A DNA stretch of 64,000 bases, taken from NCBI RefSeq assembly GCF_900102885.1, contig NZ_FNGE01000008.1, positions 124,001-188,000 of the forward strand, written 5' to 3'. This DNA is from Paracoccus chinensis. GTDB lineage: Bacteria; Pseudomonadota; Alphaproteobacteria; Rhodobacterales; Rhodobacteraceae. Made by a program: the position numbers and the translations under genes. This document shows, in pieces, positions 9,796 through 18,594 of this stretch; position 1 is the first letter of the stretch; the number at the start of each line of letters is the position of its first letter. The notes under the pieces were generated by a model. It was not told the DNA's origin. It did no database searches and saw only the letters and a list, made by a program, of their open reading frames with translations.

Positions 9796-9895
9796 GGACA
9801 CTTGCGAGAAGATGCCCCAGTCCACATATTTGCTCCGGGACCGGTCGCCGCAACGGGGCCGGACCGAAGCAGTCGCTTGTTGACCGAGGACGCCG

Positions 9896-10306
9896 ATGAC
9901 CAAGATGACCCTGGGCACCCACCCCTACCTGCTGGGTTTCGACCAGCTCGAACGGCTGGCCGAACGTGCCGCCAAGGGGGCCGAAGGCTACCCGCCCTAC
10001 AACATCGAACATCGCGCCCCGGACGGGTTCCGCATCACCCTGGCCGTCGCCGGTTTTGCCGAGGACGACCTGTCGCTGACGGTCGAGGACCGGCAGTTGG
10101 TCATCCGCGGGCGACAGGCCGAGGGGGCCGACGAACGGGTCTTCCTGCATCGCGGCATCGCCGCTCGTGCCTTTCAGCGCAGTTTCGTGCTGGCCGAAGG
10201 GATCGAGGTCGAGGCTGCCGCGTTGGAAAATGGGCTGCTGCATATCGACCTGCGGCGCGTCACGCCGCAAGGCATCGTCAAGACCATACCGATCAGCCGC
10301 AAGTGA
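9896..10306 (+). CDS. Hsp20/alpha-crystallin family small heat-shock protein
   Basis: 136-residue small heat-shock protein of the IbpA type, an ATP-independent holdase. The N-terminus (LLGFDQLERLAERAAKG, then YPPYNIE) and the alpha-crystallin domain from about residue 35 to 125 match the family, with FRITLAVAGFAEDDLS and the late GLLHIDLRR segment. It is followed after 11 bases by a DUF1150 gene, a pairing common in alphaproteobacteria. RpoH control is plausible from the family, and rpoH itself lies about 10 kb away, but the promoter match is weak. Confidence 0.92.
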   Translation: MTKMTLGTHPYLLGFDQLERLAERAAKGAEGYPPYNIEHRAPDGFRITLAVAGFAEDDLSLTVEDRQLVIRGRQAEGADERVFLHRGIAARAFQRSFVLAEGIEVEAAALENGLLHIDLRRVTPQGIVKTIPISRK

Positions 10307-10317
10307 AGGGGATCGCA

Positions 10318-10542
10318 ATGAACATGAAACATGATTTTCCGCCCGTCCACGGCAACACCGTTTATATCCGCCGCGTCGCCATGGACAGCCTGCCCCACGA
10401 GGTCCGCGCCCAAGCGCCCGAGCTGGACGCGCTTTACGCCGTCCACGACGTGGATGGCGAACGCCTTGCGCTGGTCGCCGACCGCAAGCTGGCCTTCGTT
10501 CTGGCCCGCCAGAACGAGCTTGAGCCGGTCAGCGTCCACTAG
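10318..10542 (+). CDS. DUF1150 family protein
   Basis: 74-residue protein beginning MNMKHDFPPVHGNTVYIRRV; the PHEVRAQAPELDALYAVHD core and the C-terminal LVADRKLAFVLARQNELEPVSVH are typical of DUF1150. AAGGGG lies 6 bases before the ATG. It follows hsp20 and is probably co-transcribed with it, which suggests a stress-related role of unknown nature. Its TAG stop interlocks with that of the convergent glycosyltransferase in a shared CTAG. Confidence 0.85.
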   Translation: MNMKHDFPPVHGNTVYIRRVAMDSLPHEVRAQAPELDALYAVHDVDGERLALVADRKLAFVLARQNELEPVSVH

Positions 10543-11369
10543 GCCGCCGCGCTCCGGCCCCCTGCCGGGAAGCCGTAGTGTTCGATCAACGCGCGGACCG
10601 CGAGATCATTGCCGTCCCCCGCCAGGTTCCCGGCGCGCAGGTTCTGCGCCTGCGTGCCGCGCCATTCGGTGATGCGGAAGCGCCCGCCGATCTTGGCAGG
10701 CTGGCTGCCACGAAGCCGGTGCATCCAGTAAAGCCAGACATCGTCCGCCGTCGGGGCGAGTCTCTGGAATAGGTCCTCGCGACAGACATCCTCGTGAAAG
10801 ACGCCCGGCGCATAAAGAACGCCCCCCACACCGGTCGGGAAGACCAGAACCGAGCGGTCCGGCGCGTCGATGTTGCGCTGCCAGTCCGCGTAAGCGCGGG
10901 GGAGGCCCCCGGTATCCAGCGTCACGCGATGCGCGCGGTGGCAGACCACGCCCGCCCCGGCATGGCGCACCAGCCCGGCCAGCCAGTCCGGCCGATAATA
11001 GACATCGTCGTCGGCGGTCACGACATGCGCCCCGGGCCATTCCATCAGTGTCGGCACGATCTTCTTGTAGGACCGCCAGTTGGGGCAGACCCGTATCTCG
11101 ATCCCCAGCGCCGTGACGGCGGGCGGAAGCAGGCGCTCGTCCCCGTCGTCCAGCCACAGGACCACGCGGTCGGCCCGCACGCTCTGTGCCAGAAGCGAAC
11201 GCAGCACCAGGTGCAGCGAGCCGAAGCGCGCGGGATAGCTGGTCAGGCTGACGATCAGGGGGCTGCTCAGCCCATGCGGCGCGGAATCGGGGCGGCGGGA
11301 CAGGATCTCGGCCTCGGCCCGCGCCAGCCGGCGGTCCTGCTTCCAGCGCCGGAAGGCATCCGCGATCAT
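10539..11369 (-). CDS. Glycosyltransferase (GT-A-like) 2
   Basis: 276 residues. The central part has a nucleotide-sugar fold: LIVSLTSYPARFGSLHLVLRS near residue 40, then VVLWLDDGDE and the metal-binding TADDDVYYRPDWL around residue 120. The terminal FRITEWRGTQAQNL resembles segments in capsule-type transferases. The ATG at 11369 overlaps the stop of the upstream glycosyltransferase (ATGA). The sugar and acceptor are unknown. The pair sits downstream of the PAPS synthetase gene, separated from it by a terminator. Confidence 0.72.
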   Translation of the reverse strand: MIADAFRRWKQDRRLARAEAEILSRRPDSAPHGLSSPLIVSLTSYPARFGSLHLVLRSLLAQSVRADRVVLWLDDGDERLLPPAVTALGIEIRVCPNWRSYKKIVPTLMEWPGAHVVTADDDVYYRPDWLAGLVRHAGAGVVCHRAHRVTLDTGGLPRAYADWQRNIDAPDRSVLVFPTGVGGVLYAPGVFHEDVCREDLFQRLAPTADDVWLYWMHRLRGSQPAKIGGRFRITEWRGTQAQNLRAGNLAGDGNDLAVRALIEHYGFPAGGRSAAA

Positions 11370-12145
11370 GCCTGCCATGCCGCACGCAGCCAGTCGATGT
11401 TGCCGATGCGGCGATACCATTTGGCGCCCTTGCCGGTGAAGACATCGGCCATCTTGGGATCTCCCGCGAACAGCACGATCTTCGCCCCCTCCGGGCAGGC
11501 AGGGTCGCGCAGGTAGCTGCCCAACCCCCGGCCCACGCAGTCGTTCTTGAAGCTGACGCACCAGCCGCGCGGCCAGTAGTCCAGGTGCCCGTGCGCGGCC
11601 AGCTGCGCGCTCTGGAATTGCTGGCTGATCTCGTAGCCCCGCGTTGCCGCCGCAGGATCCGCCAGATAGGCGTCGAGGATATAGGCGTGCGCCCCCACCC
11701 GATAGCGGAAGACCGAGGAATTCCCGACCGAGTGGAGGAAGCGGTCCCGTGCCGGGTTGATCTGCCGAAGGGGCTTCGGCCGGAACAGGTCGTCGTCGCG
11801 GATGATGCGGAAGTCGCCGGGCAGGTCGAAGAACGGCCCGAGGTCGTCCACCACCACCAGGTCCAGGTCCAGAAACAGCGCCGTTGCCCCCGAGAACCCG
11901 CCAAGGTCGCGCCGGAACAGCGCCAGCTTGCGCCAGCGCGTGTCGCCGTGGCCCGGGGGCAGGCCCAGTTCGGGCAGGGGCAGCGTCTCGACCCCCTCGC
12001 CGATCCCGGTCGCGTCGTCGGTGAAGCAGATGAAGCGATGGGGACGCGCAAGGTGACGGCGGACCTGCCGGGCAAGGCGGTTCACGTCCTCGGCGCCGTA
12101 GAGCGTACCCCATTTCATCGTCAGGATCAGGACGGGATCGGTCAT
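11366..12145 (-). CDS. Glycosyltransferase-like protein (GT-A, DxD motif) 1
   Basis: 259 residues. LILTMKWGTLYGAEDVNRLA at the N-terminus, HRFICFTDD near residue 38 and FLDLDLVVVDDL around residue 90 (DxD) indicate a retaining-type GT-A nucleotide-sugar transferase of the GT8/Gly_transf_sug kind. Residues WCVSFKNDC and a late IGNIDWL resemble proteobacterial hypothetical transferases. ATG 12145 is preferred to GTG 12151 because GGGG is well placed before it. It is translationally coupled to the second transferase. The substrate is unknown. Confidence 0.72.
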   Translation of the reverse strand: MTDPVLILTMKWGTLYGAEDVNRLARQVRRHLARPHRFICFTDDATGIGEGVETLPLPELGLPPGHGDTRWRKLALFRRDLGGFSGATALFLDLDLVVVDDLGPFFDLPGDFRIIRDDDLFRPKPLRQINPARDRFLHSVGNSSVFRYRVGAHAYILDAYLADPAAATRGYEISQQFQSAQLAAHGHLDYWPRGWCVSFKNDCVGRGLGSYLRDPACPEGAKIVLFAGDPKMADVFTGKGAKWYRRIGNIDWLRAAWQA

Positions 12146-12158
12146 CGGCACCCCAATG

Positions 12159-12188
12159 AAAAACGCCCCCCGGTTGGACCGGGGGGCG
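12159..12188 (-). terminator. Intrinsic terminator after the PAPS synthetase gene
   Basis: A perfect 11-base stem (12164-12174 with 12178-12188) and a TGG loop are followed on the minus strand by five U residues (A at 12159-12163). It ends transcription from the sat/cysC gene just before the glycosyltransferase pair. Confidence 0.85.
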
Positions 12189-12209
12189 GCGGTGTTGTCA
12201 ATGGGCGGC

Positions 12210-13922
12210 TCAGGACAGGCCGATCAGGCCCATCTGTTCCAGCTTCAGCAGGACCTGCTGGGCGGCGTAGTCCACGTCCACCCCTTCGGTCTGGACGCGC
12301 AGCTCGGGGTTCTGCGGCTCTTCATAGGGGTCCGAGATGCCCGTGAACTCCTTGATCTTGCCTTCGCGGGCCAGCTTGTAGAGGCCCTTGCGGTCGCGCC
12401 GCTCGCATTCTTCCAGCGAGGTCGCGACATGGACCTCGACGAAGGCGCCATACTGCTCGACCATCTCGCGGACCGCGCGGCGGGTTGCCGTGTAGGGCGC
12501 GATCGGCGCGCAGATGGCGATGCCGCCGTTCTTGGTGATCTCGGACGCGACATAGCCGATGCGCTTGATGTTGATGTCGCGGTGTTCCTTCGAGAAGCCC
12601 AGTTCGGACGACAGGTGCTTGCGGACCACGTCGCCGTCCAGCAGCGTCACCGGACGGCCGCCCATCTCCATCAGCTTGACCATGAGCGCGTTCGAGATGG
12701 TGGACTTGCCCGAGCCCGAAAGCCCGGTGAAGAACACCGTGAAGCCCTGCTGGTCGCGCGGCGGCGAGGTGCGGCGCAGTTGCTTCACGACCTCGGGGAA
12801 GCTGAACCACTCGGGGATCTCGAGACCTTCGCGCAGGCGGCGGCGCAGTTCGGTGCCCGAGATGTCAAGGATGGTCGCGCCTTCCTCGACCTCGTCGCGG
12901 GGCTCGTACTGGGCGCGTTCCTGGACATAGACCATCTGTTTGAAATCGACCATCTCGATGCCGATCTCGTCCTGGTACTGCCGGAACAGGTCCTGCGCGG
13001 CGTAGGGATCGTAGAAGTCCTGTCCCTGGCTGTTCTTGCCCGGACCCGCGTGGTCGCGGCCCACGATCATGTGCGTCAGGCCGTGGTTGCGGCGGATCAT
13101 GCCGTGCCACACCGCCTCGCGCGGGCCGGCCATGCGCATCGCCAGGTTCAGCAGCGACAGGTGCGTGGTCGCGGCCGGATACTTGTCCAGCACGGCCTCG
13201 TAGCAGCGGACGCGGGTGAAGTGGTCCACGTCGCCCGGCTTGGTCATGCCGACGACCGGGTGGATCAGCAGGTTCGCCTGCGCCTCGCGCGCGGCGCGGA
13301 AGGTCAGTTCCTGGTGGGCGCGATGCAGCGGGTTGCGGGTCTGGAAGGCCACGATGCGGCGCCAGCCCATCTTGCGGAAGAAGGCGCGCAGCTCGTTCGG
13401 CGTGTCGCGGCGGGCGCGGAAATCGTAATGCGTCGGCGGCTGGATGCCGGTGATCGGGCCGCCCAGGTAGACCGGGCCTGCGACGTTGTGCAGGTAGTTC
13501 ACGGCCGGATGCGCCAGGTCGTCGGCGCCGAAGACCTTCTCGGCCTCGCGCTTCTTGTTCGGCACCCACTTGTCGGTGACCGACAGGATGGCCAGGATCA
13601 CGCCCTCCTGGTCGCGCAGCGCGATGTCGATGCCGGGCTCGATTTTGTCGGCGAACTCTTGGCTGACGTCCAGGGTGATCGGCATCGGCCACAGACCGCC
13701 CGAGGACAGGCGCATGTTCTCGACCACGCCGTCATAATCGGCCTCGGTCAGGAACCCCTTGAGGGGGTAGAAGCCGCCGTTCATCAGCAGCTCGACGTCG
13801 CAGAGCTGGCGCGGGGTCAGGTCCCACGACAGCATCTCGCCGGCGTCGGCCTTGAGCTTCTGCGCCGAGTCGGCGTTGACATAGAGTTCCGGGATCGGCG
13901 CGAGGTTCGGCTGCTGGCTCAT
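12210..13922 (-). CDS. cysC: Bifunctional sulfate adenylyltransferase/APS kinase (PAPS synthetase)
   Basis: 570-residue fusion that activates sulfate to APS and then phosphorylates it to PAPS. Residues 1 to about 385 are ATP sulfurylase, with the nucleotide-binding QTRNPLHRAH at 194-203 (HxxH 200-203) and GRDHAG at 288-293. Residues from about 390 are APS kinase, with Walker A GLSGSGKS at 400-407 and the family segments DGDVVRKHLS and FTGISDPYEEP. Two starts are possible: 13922 gives a family-like N-terminus, 13946 adds 8 residues; neither has a strong ribosome site. PAPS serves sulfate assimilation or sulfotransferases, and a sulfotransferase gene lies at 1.8 kb. Confidence 0.93.
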   Translation of the reverse strand: MSQQPNLAPIPELYVNADSAQKLKADAGEMLSWDLTPRQLCDVELLMNGGFYPLKGFLTEADYDGVVENMRLSSGGLWPMPITLDVSQEFADKIEPGIDIALRDQEGVILAILSVTDKWVPNKKREAEKVFGADDLAHPAVNYLHNVAGPVYLGGPITGIQPPTHYDFRARRDTPNELRAFFRKMGWRRIVAFQTRNPLHRAHQELTFRAAREAQANLLIHPVVGMTKPGDVDHFTRVRCYEAVLDKYPAATTHLSLLNLAMRMAGPREAVWHGMIRRNHGLTHMIVGRDHAGPGKNSQGQDFYDPYAAQDLFRQYQDEIGIEMVDFKQMVYVQERAQYEPRDEVEEGATILDISGTELRRRLREGLEIPEWFSFPEVVKQLRRTSPPRDQQGFTVFFTGLSGSGKSTISNALMVKLMEMGGRPVTLLDGDVVRKHLSSELGFSKEHRDINIKRIGYVASEITKNGGIAICAPIAPYTATRRAVREMVEQYGAFVEVHVATSLEECERRDRKGLYKLAREGKIKEFTGISDPYEEPQNPELRVQTEGVDVDYAAQQVLLKLEQMGLIGLS

Positions 13923-14024
13923 CTTCCACTCGGTGCTTCGTGACATGGAGCTGCACCGCGCAATGGGGCCACGGTGTGCGCCTGCCCCTTATCTCCCGCG
14001 CCTGCCATCCGCAACCTGGGGGTT

Positions 14025-14052
14025 TGCGCCGGGCAGCCTTTCGCCCGGCGCA
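14025..14052 (-). terminator. Terminator-like hairpin after trxB
   Basis: A perfect 10-base stem (14025-14034 with 14043-14052) and an 8-base loop start 10 bases after the trxB stop. There is no clear U-tract on the minus strand, so it may be a Rho-assisted or stabilising hairpin. Confidence 0.5.
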
Positions 14053-14061
14053 TGGCTCGGA

Positions 14062-15084
14062 TCAGCCTGCGGCTTCGGTCTCGCGGGCAACATCCGTGAC
14101 GCTGGCGGGCGTCGCCGCACCCTCGGCCAGCCCCTGGGCGGCCAGCCAGTGTTCGGCATCCAGCGCGGCCATGCAGCCCATCCCGGCGCTGGTGATCGCC
14201 TGGCGGTAGGTGTCGTCCGTCAGGTCGCCTGCCGCGAAGACGCCCGGGACCGAGGTGCGGGTCGAGCCCGGCTCGACCCTGACATAGCCGCCGTCCCGCA
14301 GCTCCAGCTGGCCCTTGACCAGTTCTGAGGCGGGCGAATGGCCGATGGCGATGAAGACACCGTCGGCCGCAACCGTCTGCGTGCTGCCATCCTTGGTCGA
14401 GCGCAGCACCGCGCCGGTCACGCCCAGCGGCTGGTCGGTGCCGGTGATCTCGGCGACCTCGTGGTTCCAGATGACCTCGACCTTCGGATGCCTGAACAGG
14501 CGGTCCTGCAGCACGCGCTCGGCCCGCAGGCTGTCGCGGCGGTGGACCAGCGTGACCTTGCTGGCGAAGTTGGTCAGGAACAGCGCCTCCTCGACGGCGG
14601 TGTTGCCGCCGCCCACGACGATCACCTCGCGTCCGCGATAGAAGAAGCCGTCGCAGGTCGCGCAGGCGCTGACGCCGAAGCCCTGATAACGCATCTCGCT
14701 GTCCAGCCCCAGCCAGCGCGCCTGCGCGCCCGTGGCAAGGATCAGCGCGTCCGCCGTCAGCCGGGCGCCGCTGTCGCATTCCAGCACGAAGGGGCGCTGC
14801 GACAGGTCCAGCCGCGTCACGGTATCCGACACGATCCGCGCACCCATCTCGCGGGCGTGGCTTTCCATCCGCACCATCAGGTCGGGGCCCTGGACCTGGG
14901 TGTCGCCGGGCCAGTTCTCGACCTCGGTGGTGATAGTCAGCTGCCCGCCGGGCTGGATGCCCTGGATCAGCAGCGGCACCAGCATGGCGCGGGCGGCATA
15001 GACGGCGGCGGTGTAACCGGCGGGCCCCGAGCCGATGATGACAAGCCGATGGTGGGTCGGCACGGAAGCGGCGGTCTCGGTCAC
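14062..15084 (-). CDS. trxB: Thioredoxin reductase
   Basis: About 340-residue flavoprotein that reduces thioredoxin with NADPH. The FAD-binding [18 protein letters not shown] is near the N-terminus, the redox-active CATC lies in [11 protein letters not shown], the NADPH-binding [13 protein letters not shown] follows, and the FAD-contacting VFAAGDL is near the C-terminus. I prefer the GTG at 15084 because GAGG sits 6-7 bases before it and the predicted promoter would leave almost no leader for the ATG at 15096. Both starts are in frame and differ by 4 residues. The gene is divergent from an Lrp-type regulator. Confidence 0.94.
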   Translation of the reverse strand: MTETAASVPTHHRLVIIGSGPAGYTAAVYAARAMLVPLLIQGIQPGGQLTITTEVENWPGDTQVQGPDLMVRMESHAREMGARIVSDTVTRLDLSQRPFVLECDSGARLTADALILATGAQARWLGLDSEMRYQGFGVSACATCDGFFYRGREVIVVGGGNTAVEEALFLTNFASKVTLVHRRDSLRAERVLQDRLFRHPKVEVIWNHEVAEITGTDQPLGVTGAVLRSTKDGSTQTVAADGVFIAIGHSPASELVKGQLELRDGGYVRVEPGSTRTSVPGVFAAGDLTDDTYRQAITSAGMGCMAALDAEHWLAAQGLAEGAATPASVTDVARETEAAG

Positions 15085-15111
15085 GGGTGGCCTCATGGAT
15101 GATTTGCGCCC

Positions 15112-15140
15112 GAGTTAATCCCGCGGGGGCCCCGGTTCAA
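15112..15140 (-). promoter_or_regulatory. Candidate sigma-70 promoter for trxB
   Basis: On the minus strand TTGAAC (15140-15135) and TAACTC (15117-15112) are separated by exactly 17 bases. The start point would be near 15105, about 20 bases before the GTG start of trxB. Confidence 0.5.
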
Positions 15141-15254
15141 CCTTGCCGCCGCGCCGCTCTTCCGCAACGGCGCAAGGGTCCTGCGGCGAAACAATGTTGC
15201 GGATCAACCGGCCGGGGGATAAGGAACCGTCTGTTTCTGAGCATCGGAGAAGAC

Positions 15255-15740
15255 ATGGCAGGCGCCCGGCTGGATGACATCGACAGACGCATTCTGGCCG
15301 AGCTGCAAGCCGACGGCCGGATGACGAACGTCGAACTGGCTCGGCGCGTGGGCATCTCGGCGCCTCCCTGTCTGCGCCGCGTCCGCACACTTGAGGAGCA
15401 GGGCTTCATCCGCGGCTATCACGCCGACGTGGACCCCCGCAGCCTCGGCTTCGAGGTTCAGGTCTTCGCCATGGTCCGCCTGCACAGCCAGTCCGAGCGC
15501 GACCTGACCGCCTTCGAGAACCGCGCCCGCGACTGGGCGCTGGTCCGCGAATGCCACATGCTGAACGGCGAGATCGACTTCATCCTGAAATGCGTGGCGC
15601 CGGACCTGTCCACCTTCCAGCGCTTCCTGACCGACCAGCTGACGGCGGCCGACAACGTGGCCAGCGTCAAGACCAGCCTCGTCATCCGCTGCGCCAAGGA
15701 CGAGCCGGGCGTTCCCTTCGAGCTGGTCGAGGGCCGCTAG
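15255..15740 (+). CDS. Lrp/AsnC family transcriptional regulator
   Basis: 161 residues with the Lrp layout: helix-turn-helix at residues 6-60 (LDDIDRRILAELQADGRM, then VELARRVGISAPPCLRRVRTLE) and a C-terminal RAM ligand/oligomerisation domain. GGAGA at 15246-15250 supports the ATG at 15255. It is divergent from trxB, so it may regulate itself and trxB in response to an amino acid or redox-linked metabolite, an inference from position only. Its TAG stop interlocks with that of pgeF in a shared CTAG. Confidence 0.9.
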   Translation: MAGARLDDIDRRILAELQADGRMTNVELARRVGISAPPCLRRVRTLEEQGFIRGYHADVDPRSLGFEVQVFAMVRLHSQSERDLTAFENRARDWALVRECHMLNGEIDFILKCVAPDLSTFQRFLTDQLTAADNVASVKTSLVIRCAKDEPGVPFELVEGR

Positions 15741-16495
15741 AGCGTGATGGCCGAGATCAGCCGCCCGTAATCGGCCGCGCCCTCGTGCGTGGCCCGGCGA
15801 TAGCTGAAGAAGCGCGCGGGGTCGGAATAGGTGCAGTGGCCGATCCATTCGGCGTCGACGCCAAGCTCGCGCAGGGTCGCCAGCCCGAAGCCCGGCAGGT
15901 CGAACATCGGCCGCCCGTTCGGCCCGCCCGAGAAGAAACGGGCGTAAACCTCGTCCTCGATCAGGAAGCGGTCCATGAAGTCCTCGCTGACCTCGTAGGC
16001 GCGCTGGCTGATGCAAGGGCCGACGACAGCGCGGATGTCGCGCGCGCCCGCCTTGCGCATCGCGCCGACGGTGGCCTGCAGGATGCCGTCCAGCGCCCCG
16101 CGCCAGCCTGCATGGGCCGCGGCGACCACACCCGCGTCAGGGTCGGCAAAGAGGATCGGCTGGCAGTCGGCGGTCAGCACGGCGATGGCAAGGCCGGGAA
16201 CGGTCGTGACGATGGCGTCGGCCTCGGTCTTGGCAACAGCGTCGAGGTCCTCGGACCCGGTCAGGGTCACCACCTTGTCGGAATGGGTCTGGTTCACGGT
16301 CGCCAGCCGCTCGGGCGGAAGGCCCAGCGCCGCCGCGACGCGGGCGCGGTTGATCGCAACGATTTCCTTCTGGTCGGATGAGCCGCGACCACAGTTCAGC
16401 CCGGCGAACAGCCCCGAGGACGCGCCGCCCTTGCGGGTGAAGAACCCGTGCTTGAGAGGGTGAAGGGCGGGGTGGGTCAGGATTTCGAGTGTCAT
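15737..16495 (-). CDS. pgeF: Peptidoglycan editing factor PgeF (YfiH laccase-domain family)
   Basis: 252 residues of the DUF152/YfiH family. Metal/catalytic segments are present: NQTHSDKVV, LTADCQPILFAD, AAHAGWRGAL and GPCISQRAYEV, carrying the conserved His, Cys and His. Family members have been described as purine-nucleoside-active enzymes and as editors of misincorporated serine in peptidoglycan precursors. It starts inside the midA stop (ATGA) and is the last gene of lgt-midA-pgeF. Confidence 0.9.
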   Translation of the reverse strand: MTLEILTHPALHPLKHGFFTRKGGASSGLFAGLNCGRGSSDQKEIVAINRARVAAALGLPPERLATVNQTHSDKVVTLTGSEDLDAVAKTEADAIVTTVPGLAIAVLTADCQPILFADPDAGVVAAAHAGWRGALDGILQATVGAMRKAGARDIRAVVGPCISQRAYEVSEDFMDRFLIEDEVYARFFSGGPNGRPMFDLPGFGLATLRELGVDAEWIGHCTYSDPARFFSYRRATHEGAADYGRLISAITL

Positions 16496-17610
16496 CGGGC
16501 CGGCGGGTCTGCTTCGGGACGAGGGGCGAGGTCGGACAGCCCGGCGCTCGCAACGGACTGGGCGGCGAGAGGCAGCGGCCGGAAGCCCGGCGGCGGCGGA
16601 AGCTTGGACGGCCAGACGGCCATTGCCTTGAAGAGGTGCCCCATCTGCGCCGGGTCGGTCAAGCGATGAAGCGCGGCCTGCGCGCCTTCGTCGCCCGCCC
16701 GGGTCAGCCGCGCGGCCCGAGTCTCGATCCCCAGCGCCCGCAGCCAGTCCCCCTGGCGTTCGGGCGCCGAGGCGGCGGCGCCGGCGTGGATCGCGGCCCC
16801 TGCAAGGGGCGCGAAGTCCACATGGGCGGTCAGGTCGGCCTCGCCCGGATGGCTCAGGATGCCGTCGGGCGCATGGCGGCGCAGGGCCTGCAGGCTGTCG
16901 CCCTTGCCGTTCCAGGTGCCGTAGTCGATGGCGATGGCCGCGCCGCCATGCGCCGCGATGCGGGCAGCGACGGTTTCCATGATCGCCGCGCCCTCGGCGC
17001 AGATTTCCCAGACCTCGCCCTCGGGCGCCTCGCGCGGCAGGGCCACGGGGGCCGCCAGCGCCAGCGCCAGGCCGCCCTCGGCGTCCAGCGTCACCATCCG
17101 CTCGGCCCATCCGCCCGCCACGCGCTGCACCTGGCGGATCGGCAGGGCGTCGAAGAACTCGTTGGCAATCAGGAACAGCGGCGCCTCGGGCAGTTCCGTG
17201 ACCGAGGAGAGATGCGTGATCTCGCCCAGCCTTTCGCGCTGGACCTGCCGCAGGTGGGGCGAGGTTTCGACCAGCGTCACCCGTGCGGCCTGATGAAAGC
17301 CCGGCACGCGGCGCGTGGCGCGCAGCAGGTCCGCCATCAGCGTGCCCCGGCCCGGCCCAAGCTCGGCCAGTGTGAAGGGCGCAGGCGCCCCCTGGTCCAT
17401 CCAGGCCTGCGCCAGCGCAAGGCCCACAAGTTCACCGAACATCTGGCTGATTTCCGGCGCGGTGGTGAAATCCCCGCGGGTGCCGAAGGGATCGCGTGTG
17501 GAATAGTAGCCGTGCTGGGGGTGCATCAGGCACAGCCGCATGTAGTCGTCCAGCCGCATCGGCCCCTCGGCCGCGATCCGGCCGGCGATGATGCGGCCCA
17601 GCGGAGTCAT
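16492..17610 (-). CDS. SAM-dependent methyltransferase, MidA/NDUFAF7 family
   Basis: 372 residues of the DUF185 family. The N-terminal [21 protein letters not shown] is cut here to its key elements: HGYY, then [15 protein letters not shown]. The SAM site is [13 protein letters not shown], followed by [11 protein letters not shown] and [15 protein letters not shown]. The mitochondrial homologue NDUFAF7 methylates an arginine of the complex I 49-kDa subunit (NuoD homologue). Complex I is encoded 18-37 kb away, so a similar role is possible but unproven. Both ends overlap neighbours as ATGA, showing translational coupling with lgt and pgeF. Confidence 0.88.
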   Translation of the reverse strand: MTPLGRIIAGRIAAEGPMRLDDYMRLCLMHPQHGYYSTRDPFGTRGDFTTAPEISQMFGELVGLALAQAWMDQGAPAPFTLAELGPGRGTLMADLLRATRRVPGFHQAARVTLVETSPHLRQVQRERLGEITHLSSVTELPEAPLFLIANEFFDALPIRQVQRVAGGWAERMVTLDAEGGLALALAAPVALPREAPEGEVWEICAEGAAIMETVAARIAAHGGAAIAIDYGTWNGKGDSLQALRRHAPDGILSHPGEADLTAHVDFAPLAGAAIHAGAAASAPERQGDWLRALGIETRAARLTRAGDEGAQAALHRLTDPAQMGHLFKAMAVWPSKLPPPPGFRPLPLAAQSVASAGLSDLAPRPEADPPAR

Positions 17611-18473
17611 CGCCGCAGCGCCCAGAGCGCGAAGGCAAGCCCTACCGCGATCATCGGCAGCGACAGAAGCTGGCCCATTGTGATTCCCCAGACCGGCCCG
17701 CCAAGCACATGGCCCCAGGGGTTGCCGGGCGTCACGAACTGCGCATCGGCCTGGCGGAAGAACTCGACCACAAAGCGGGAAAGGCCATAGCCCGCCAGGA
17801 ACACGCCCAGCGCAAGCCCGGGCCGGGCCAGTGCGCCGCGGCGGACCAGCAGGAACAGGACCAACCCAAGCAGCAGCCCCTCCAGCCCCGCCTCGTAAAG
17901 CTGGCTGGGGTGGCGGGCGCAAAGGCCCTCGACGCCGGGGCAGTCCTGCGCCGCCTCGCCGGGGAAGATCACGCCCCAGGGCGCGGTCGTCGGACGGCCC
18001 CAAAGCTCGGCGTTGATGAAGTTGGCGATGCGGCCCAGAAACAGGCCCACGGGCGCCGCGATCGCCAGCGCATCAGCCAGCCGCAGGGGAGCGATGCCGT
18101 TCCGGCGGGCATAGGCCCAGGCGGCCAGCACCACGCCCAGGAAGCCGCCATGGAAGGACATGCCGCCCTGCCAGACCTTGATGATCTGGCCCGGGTTCGA
18201 CAGGTAATAGGCGGGCTCGTAGAACAGCACGAAGCCCAGCCGCCCGCCCAGGATCACGCCCACCACGACCCAGGTCAGCAGCTCCTCGACCTTCTCGGGG
18301 GGCATGGGCGCGGTTCCACCCCACAGGCGCGGGCGACGCATCAGCGCCACGATGATCCGCCAGCCCAGCAGCAGCCCGACCAGATAGGCCATCGCATACC
18401 AGCGCAGGGCAAACTCGCGCCCCGCGACGGTGATGCTGAAGATGTCGGGGGAAATCTCGGGAAAAGGGATCAT
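17607..18473 (-). CDS. lgt: Prolipoprotein diacylglyceryl transferase
   Basis: 288-residue inner-membrane enzyme that attaches diacylglycerol to the lipobox cysteine of prelipoproteins. Seven hydrophobic helices are visible. The diagnostic segments [11 protein letters not shown] and [16 protein letters not shown] are intact, with the essential His and the Lgt signature Arg/Asn. It is the first gene of an operon with midA and pgeF. At least two predicted lipoproteins in this window (44.2 kb and 61.7 kb) would be its substrates. Confidence 0.96.
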   Translation of the reverse strand: MIPFPEISPDIFSITVAGREFALRWYAMAYLVGLLLGWRIIVALMRRPRLWGGTAPMPPEKVEELLTWVVVGVILGGRLGFVLFYEPAYYLSNPGQIIKVWQGGMSFHGGFLGVVLAAWAYARRNGIAPLRLADALAIAAPVGLFLGRIANFINAELWGRPTTAPWGVIFPGEAAQDCPGVEGLCARHPSQLYEAGLEGLLLGLVLFLLVRRGALARPGLALGVFLAGYGLSRFVVEFFRQADAQFVTPGNPWGHVLGGPVWGITMGQLLSLPMIAVGLAFALWALRR

Positions 18474-18535
18474 GAGGGCCTCGCGCGTCCTGCGGTTGCT
18501 TGGCCGCGCGGGGCGGGGGTGTCAACCGCAGCGCA

Positions 18536-18566
18536 TTGAAGGGGGGCCGCGCGCTCGCCATATAGA
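18536..18566 (+). promoter_or_regulatory. Possible promoter for the UbiK-like gene
   Basis: TTGAAG at 18536-18541 and TATAGA at 18561-18566 are 19 bases apart, slightly too far for an ideal sigma-70 promoter. The -10 element is good and would give a leader of about 22 bases. Confidence 0.3.
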
Positions 18567-18594
18567 CCCACACGCTTTGCGAAAGGATTGCGCG

